NCBI GenBank assembly: GCA_021030915.1
Contig: JAGEMR010000113.1
Coordinates: 31,955 to 95,954 of the forward strand
Direction: 5' to 3'
From: Astrothelium macrocarpum
Taxonomy: Eukaryota; Ascomycota; Dothideomycetes; Trypetheliales; Trypetheliaceae
DNA length: 64,000 nucleotides
The notes under the pieces were generated by a model. The model ran no database searches. It saw only the letters and a list, made by a program, of their open reading frames with translations, and was not told the origin of the DNA. Positions 58,741 to 64,000 of this stretch are shown one piece after another. Each line of letters begins with the position of its first letter. Position 1 is the first letter of the stretch. A program made the position numbers and the translations under genes.

Positions 58741-59899
58741 AGAAAAATCGTGAATATCATTTTTCTTTTGATAAAATTCATTTCAGCGATCATAAAAATC
58801 ATCACGATATCAATAAATAATTTAAATATATAAAAATCCGATAAAATCAGTCATAATTTCATCATATTTAAAATCATTTTTTAAATTAATTTTTGATAAT
58901 ATTTTTAATAGAATTTTGAATTATTAAAATATCATTTTTTATTAATTCAATTCTTTATCAATTCATTTTAAAAATTATTTTGATTTTAAATAAATTTAAT
59001 TTTAAAAATATTTAAAATCATAATATATTAAATATTTTTAAAATGAATTAATAAAAATAATTATAAAATAATAATGATATATTTTAAATTAAAAAAAATC
59101 GATTTATATCATAATTTAATGAAAAAATCAGAAAATCTGACGATTTTTATAAAAATTATTTTAAAATAAAAAATTGATTTAATATTATTCAATTATATTT
59201 TATATTTAAAAATATTATAATAATTAATTAATTTTTTTTTATAATTATATTTATAAAAAAAAGAATATTTTATTAAATCTAATCATATTTTATTAATTAT
59301 ATAATAAAAATAAAAAATTAAATAATTAATACTATATTTTAAAATTTTGATATATTTAAAAAAGAAATTATTAAAATATTTAAAATATTCAATCAATAAA
59401 TAATAATTGAATAAATAATTTTAAATATTAAATAAAAGATTTTAATAATAAATTATATAATCAGATTTCAGAAATATATTTAATAAATTAAATAAAATAA
59501 TAAAATATTCTGTTTTATATTTTATTGAAAATTCAAAAATAATATTAAAAATGAATTAATATATTATATAAATATCATAAATATTCTATCATAATTAATA
59601 AAAATAATGATTAAATTAAACGATAAATTATATATAAAAATTCTAAAAAAAAGAAAAAACTGAAAATTAATCATTAAATGAAAAAATTCGCGAATTTAGA
59701 ATAATAATTATAATAATTTGATGAATTTTAATTTTATCAGAAAAAAAAAATAATAATAATAATAATATTCATTCAAAAAAAGAATTTAAAAATAAAAAAT
59801 ATTATTTTTATAAAAAAAAAAAATTTTTATAAAAAATTATTAATTCAAATTTAATATGATATAACGAAAAATCTTGATTAAAAAAAAAAAAAAACAATA

Positions 59900-59950
59900 A
59901 CGTGGTTTACCACTCAGCCGGTCATATCAGTCAGTCGGTCACTTTCCGCA
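59900..59950 (+). repeat. Left terminal inverted repeat of transposon 1
   Basis: 51 bp, identical to the reverse complement of 61722-61772. It contains CGGTCA twice at a 17 bp spacing, which could be paired transposase-binding sites. Confidence 0.92.
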
Positions 59951-60000
59951 TCAGATACCCCATCAACATTAATACACATAACAACAATTTGAAAATTTAT

Positions 60001-61690
60001 TTATTTTTCATCAGATTCTGATTCAATATCTATTTCTTCAATTTTATTACAAATACGTGTATTGTGCCTAATTATACCGCAATTATCACATCGTCGTAAA
60101 ACCGCTGTCGTCTTTTTTGATGGACTATTATTTTCGTCTTCATCAGACATGCACCGCTTCTTCGAACCCTTCTCAGTCAGTAACTTTATAGAATCATTTA
60201 TATTAAATGCTTCTCCAAATTATACACGTGATTTTTTGGCCTTCCGACGTTTTACAAATGCCATATTTACGTCTTCAAAAATACGTATTCGTTCAATTAA
60301 AAAGATAATTAAATGCGCCATTATCTGCGCACCCTTCGCCATCTGATTTACAATTTCAATAATTGGTATTGGAGAATTTTCTTGATGAATAGAAATTCGT
60401 TTTTTGATAAAATTGGATTATTTGATTATTTATTGGGAATTGGAAGGGATTTGCGATTTCCATTCATGAACGGTTGACGGACGATTATTCGATGATATAG
60501 ATATTCTTAAATGAATATCTAATTTGGAAATCACAAAATCTGAATTCCAAAATACAATTCCAATTCCCCTGAATCCAGATTTGATATTTGATTCCGTAAA
60601 AATTTTAAAATGGGCGGATTTAAATGCGATAAAGAATTCGGATTTGATGATATAATTAACCATAATTTTGATTAATAGATTAATTTCATCATCATACGCG
60701 CGTTTTAGAAATGAATATAATACGATATCCAATGACTGAAATAAATGAAATGAATATACAGATATATTGACTGGAATAATTTTATTTTCGTCATAAAATT
60801 TATTGAATTCAATTGATAAATAATTTTCGTGTCCATCAATAATTAATAATCGATATATATCTTTTGAACAGCCTTTTATATATTTATCAAAATATTGAAT
60901 CCAATCCAAATTTATTTCATTATCGGTCCATTTATTGGAAATAGATTTGATGATCCAATTGCCGGGAAATTCTGATTTTATAATCCAATTCGCGAGATGG
61001 TAGGCGTCTTGAACGATGATAAAAGACGGAATACACCAACTCTTAATATTAATACATTCAATGACTATAATCTATTTCCGATTATCAGATTATACAGATT
61101 TGATTTTGTTATATCTTTCAATATATATTATCATCATTAACACAGTTATTATATCTATCATAAAATCTATTTTATCGAAATTGTAGATATCCTCTTCATA
61201 TATCCCATATTTGTTCATTATATTATATAATAATTCAAATCAATCTAAAATAATCTTTGGATTTTCTTATAATATTTTTTGATAATCGTATAGGCGATTG
61301 AATTTGATTTTGAGGTCTGATTGTGCGTCGATAAATCGTCTTATCCAGTGCCTATCAATTGGTTTACCTCCGCGCGATTTCAATAAAAGATTGGCCATAT
61401 CTTCCATATTAGAAAGGCGCAATAGGAACCCTTTTGAATCTTGATCGAATATGTATTTAACTAACGATTATTTTTCAAATTGATCCAGTTTATAATATTA
61501 TGATTGAATTGACGCGTATTATTATCGGTTGTTTATTCTGTCATTTAATGAATTCTGTGGGATGTTGTAATATTTCGCAATTATGCGTTGGTTTAAATTT
61601 TTATCTTGAAATTTTGTAGACTGAATTGCATTAATAATAAAAATAATATTCTCTTTTTTAGCATAAATTGATATAATCGTTAAAAAATTA
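60001..61690 (-). pseudogene. Broken pogo/Fot1-type transposase of transposon 1
   Basis: Reading the minus strand, an N-terminal helix-turn-helix trace (INAIQSTKFQ, IIAKYYNIPQNSLNDRI) is followed by ANLLLKSRGG-like and WIRRFI blocks. Then come DIYNFDK (first catalytic Asp), RLLIIDGHEN (second Asp) and FQSLDIVLYSFLKRAY, the block before the third acidic residue. At the end a CCHC zinc knuckle (CDNCGIIRHNTRIC) and an acidic tail precede the stop at 60001. Many in-frame stops, with the C-to-T bias of RIP, interrupt it. A continuous 159-codon segment (60430-60909) survives in the catalytic region. Confidence 0.82.
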
Positions 61691-61721
61691 GAACGCGACA
61701 AAAGTTTAAATGGTTTTCTGG

Positions 61722-61772
61722 TGCGGAAAGTGACCGACTGACTGATATGACCGGCTGAGTGGTAAACCACGT
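61722..61772 (-). repeat. Right terminal inverted repeat of transposon 1
   Basis: 51 bp, perfect reverse complement of 59900-59950. Past this point the two ends diverge quickly. Confidence 0.92.
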
Positions 61773-61774
61773 TA

Positions 61775-62136
61775 TAATTTTAATTAATTATTTGAATAAA
61801 AAAATTTTAATTAAAAGAATTATTTAAAAAATATCTAATAAAAAAAATGAATAATAATTCAATTAATAAAATGATGATAAAAAGAATAATTTATTTTTGA
61901 TATTAAAAAATTTATAAAAAATTTATAAAAAAATATAAAAATATATTATATAATTAAATTAATAATTAAATTCATATTCTAATAATATATCAAAAAAATA
62001 TTAAATTTATAATCAGATTATATATAATTTTTAATTATTCAATATATATTATTATAATATAAATTTTTAGAAAATAATTTAAAATTTTAATGGAATTATT
62101 ATTAGAAAATTTTGAAATATAAAAAAATATTTTATT
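61775..62136. other. AT-rich spacer between the two transposons
   Basis: About 360 bp of nearly pure A and T without a recognisable feature. Confidence 0.5.
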
Positions 62137-62138
62137 TA

Positions 62139-62204
62139 ACGTATCTGCATAGCGAGCGGACCATCATAGCGAGCGGACCATCCGCACCCAACCGTACGAA
62201 TTTT
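62139..62204 (+). repeat. Left terminal inverted repeat of transposon 2
   Basis: About 66 bp matching the reverse complement of 63935-64000. It contains CATAGCGAGCGGACCAT twice in near-tandem, a likely double binding site for its transposase. Confidence 0.92.
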
Positions 62205-62245
62205 TCTTTTATCAACACAACAATATTTTATTATAATTATTAAAA

Positions 62246-63880
62246 TTAATCGCTATTTTCTTCTTCAGAGATTAAAGAATTTATCTGACAGGTTCGCGCA
62301 TAATGCCCAGGTTATTTGCAGTTGTTACAGTATTGTACGCGCGGATTCTTGCCATTTATGCGATTATCCTTTTCATATATATCATTTTTTCCAATTTCAA
62401 TAATATCTTTTTGTGATTATAACGCATTCGTTTCTGAAATATTAAATAATCCGCCAGTGTGTAATCGAATTTTTTTGATTCTCCGACGTTTATTTAATAT
62501 TTCATTTGTCGTATGAAGATTTTTATTTTCTGTTTTTAATAACACTAGTTCATGCGTTAATTTTGAAATATCTTTCGTTTGAATATTAATTAGATTATAT
62601 AATTGGATTGGAGAATTATTTTGATATCTTGCGATTCTAGATTTCAGATTTATAGAATTTCGTATTATATCTTTTATAATCCTAGATGTATTTGGATTTA
62701 TAAATATGGTGTTTATTGAATAAGAATTTGACGGTGTAAGTGTTCTAGATTTAAAATTCAGTTAATTGATTATTTGTTCTGAATCATACGGAATAAGACC
62801 AGCTGTTCGAAATCCTATTTATACATTTTTTTCACCCATTAAGACAAAAAATGCTTTTTTAAAGGTGGAAAAGAAGTCGTCCTTTATAATATATGTAAAT
62901 TGAGACCGTATTAGATGTTCAATTTCTTTGCCGTACGAAACCTTTAAAGGACCAAAATATTCTATATCAAGAGGCTGAAGGATATACGATGAATATGGAG
63001 GCATATAAAAAATAATAATATCCATTTTTTGGCAATAATTGTCGAATTCAAAAAAATGGTGATTATTATATTTATTGAGAATTAAAAATTGATATTTTCC
63101 GGTCGTACGAAATTTTATAAATTTTTTAAAATATTATAATCAATTTAGATTAATCTTATTTGTTATTCAATCATTTGCGTTTGGATGGATTCGTCAGATG
63201 GTGGGAAATTCGCCATTTATATATCAAGAAAGGAGATGATATTTGTCTTTTATAATGACGTACGGAGATAGCGCCCAATCATTTACACAAATATTCTGAA
63301 TTATTGAAATCCATTCTTGATTATCAGACTGTTTCGTATGAGGCCTTCTTTTGCGATCTAAAATAATAATAACCTTTATATACGATAATATTCCCATCAA
63401 AAAGCCAGTTTTATCGAAATTATAAATGTCGGTATCAATAATTCCGTATTTATTGATTATGTTATGTATAAAATCAAATCAGTTTTATATAATTATAGGA
63501 TCTTCAATCAATGTTCTCTGATAATCAATCTTTCGTCGGAATCGTATTCTAAATAATGGTTGCCGTCGTACGAAATTTGCAGCCTATCGAAATCCGACGC
63601 GCGATATATTTCGAATTTCGCACAAATAATCAGCCATATTTCGTATATCATTTTGTCTAGGCGGAAATCCACGATCGATTAGATCCATAATACGATTCAG
63701 AATCATTTCCTTTTTTATTTTGATAAAATTCATTGAATTGGCTGAGATATCGCGTCGTGATTGTCGGCCGTCGCGTCGAGCAATTAGTATCGTACGAGGG
63801 ATTTCATAGATCTGAACTGCAGTTCGTGTATTAAATTTTGAATCGTTTTTGAGAATTTAAAATACCATAATTATTTTATT
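62246..63880 (-). pseudogene. Broken pogo/Fot1-type transposase of transposon 2
   Basis: The minus strand keeps a readable N-terminal DNA-binding part (RTILIARRDGRQSRRDIS, LIDRGFPPRQNDIRNMADYL), then DTDIYNFDKTGFLMG with the first catalytic Asp and a WALSPYVIIKDK block. MPPYSSYILQPLDIEYFGPL and KVSYGKEIEHLIRSQFTYII precede the third acidic residue. A C-terminal CCHC knuckle (CNNCK, then GHYARTC after one stop) and an acidic tail end at 62246. Several in-frame stops and frame changes break it. It is better preserved than the transposase of transposon 1. Confidence 0.82.
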
Positions 63881-63934
63881 CTCATATAAAGATGATTGCA
63901 TTTTTATATATAGAAAAAAATGGTTGTAAAATTC

Positions 63935-64000
63935 AAAATTCGTAAAATTGGGTGCGGGTGGTCCGCTCGCTATGATGGTCCGCTCGCTATGCAGATACGT
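63935..64000 (-). repeat. Right terminal inverted repeat of transposon 2
   Basis: Reverse complement of the left repeat, with the same internal duplication of the 17 bp unit. The few differences from the left copy are C/T changes apart from one G/T. Confidence 0.92.

Larger units (their letters stand above)
59900..61772. mobile_element. Fot1/pogo-type (Tc1-mariner) DNA transposon 1, RIP-inactivated
   Basis: The element of 1873 bp is bounded by TA at 59898-59899 and 61773-61774, the expected target duplication. Its ends are 51 bp perfect inverted repeats beginning ACGTGGTTTACCACTCAGCC. Inside, on the minus strand, lie remnants of a pogo-type transposase. Length, TA site and long repeats agree with Fot1 (about 1.9 kb). 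The interior is AT-rich with many stops, so the element is dead unless another copy supplies transposase. Confidence 0.88.
58140..64000. other. AT-rich, RIP-like block
   Basis: From about 58140 to the window end the sequence is nearly all A and T, broken only by short GC-normal islands at transposon ends and at 58650-58740. TA, AA and TT steps dominate and CA/TG are scarce, which is the mark of repeat-induced point mutation. It contains two Fot1/pogo elements and about 1.7 kb of unassigned AT DNA on its left (58140-59897). Confidence 0.85.
62139..64000. mobile_element. Fot1/pogo-type DNA transposon 2, RIP-inactivated
   Basis: The element starts after TA at 62137-62138 and its right inverted repeat ends exactly at the last base of the window, giving 1862 bp. 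The right TA duplication would be the next two bases. The ends are inverted repeats of about 66 bp, perfect for the first 42 bp (starting ACGTATCTGCATAGCGAGCG), then with four mismatches that are mostly C/T. The repeats are unrelated to those of transposon 1, so this is a different family. Its interior encodes a broken transposase on the minus strand. Confidence 0.87.

Noticed and set aside
58140..59897. Mitochondrial DNA insertion as an explanation for the AT-rich DNA
   Set aside because: No mitochondrial gene motif is seen, and the adjacent elements show the same composition with transposase remnants, which points to RIP.

Overview
The window is nuclear DNA of a filamentous ascomycete (Pezizomycotina). 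The evidence is the many 50-130 nt GT-AG introns, a Zn2Cys6 regulator, two Pth11/SAT4-type membrane proteins, a RlmA-type MADS protein, a hybrid histidine kinase, and Fot1/pogo transposons lying in an extremely AT-rich block typical of repeat-induced point mutation (RIP). The class cannot be fixed from the sequence alone; Leotiomycetes or Lecanoromycetes would fit the extreme AT-rich block, but that is a guess. Most genes are split, so exon limits given here come from reading splice sites and family motifs by eye.

Layout. 0-6.3 kb: the 5' half of the mRNA export factor Mex67 (minus) is head to head with a hybrid histidine kinase (plus), followed by a Pth11-like membrane protein (minus). 7.9-13.2 kb looks accessory: a class II aldolase/adducin-domain protein and a secreted beta-lactamase-like protein (both minus), the latter divergent from a Zn2Cys6 factor. 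13.2-16.7 kb holds no intact gene. 16.7-23 kb: an SP-family sugar transporter (minus) and a DHDPS/HOGA-type aldolase (plus) are divergent across 3.6 kb without a recognisable gene. 23.7-29 kb: a doubtful small ORF, a phosphoglycerate-mutase-like protein, an SDR and a five-exon ChaC-type gamma-glutamylcyclotransferase. 29.6-35.4 kb: a fungal-specific transcription factor, a ZIP zinc transporter and a membrane-anchored P-loop sulfotransferase-like protein. 36.4-41.7 kb: a membrane RING-H2 protein, a cyclophilin H-like isomerase and a second Pth11-like protein. 44.6-54.6 kb: an Msb1/Mug8-domain morphogenesis protein, a DUF3140 protein and RlmA. 55.5-57.8 kb: an intact single-exon Asp/Glu-type racemase and the relic of a DHA2 drug transporter.

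From about 58.14 kb to the window end the DNA is very AT-rich. It carries two complete but coding-dead Fot1/pogo-type elements of about 1.87 kb, each on TA sites. Their long terminal inverted repeats are nearly perfect although their transposase genes are full of stops. A short GC-normal island at about 58.65 kb may be the end of a third element.

Functional links that can be argued: housekeeping genes (mex67, cyclophilin, ChaC, msb1, rlmA) alternate with accessory ones. RlmA and the Msb1-domain protein, both tied to cell-wall integrity and polarity in other fungi, lie 4.4 kb apart. The beta-lactamase-like gene and the Zn2Cys6 gene share a 520 bp promoter and may form a small regulated module with the neighbouring aldolase. 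I found no CRISPR array, rRNA or convincing tRNA gene, and no polyketide or nonribosomal peptide synthase.
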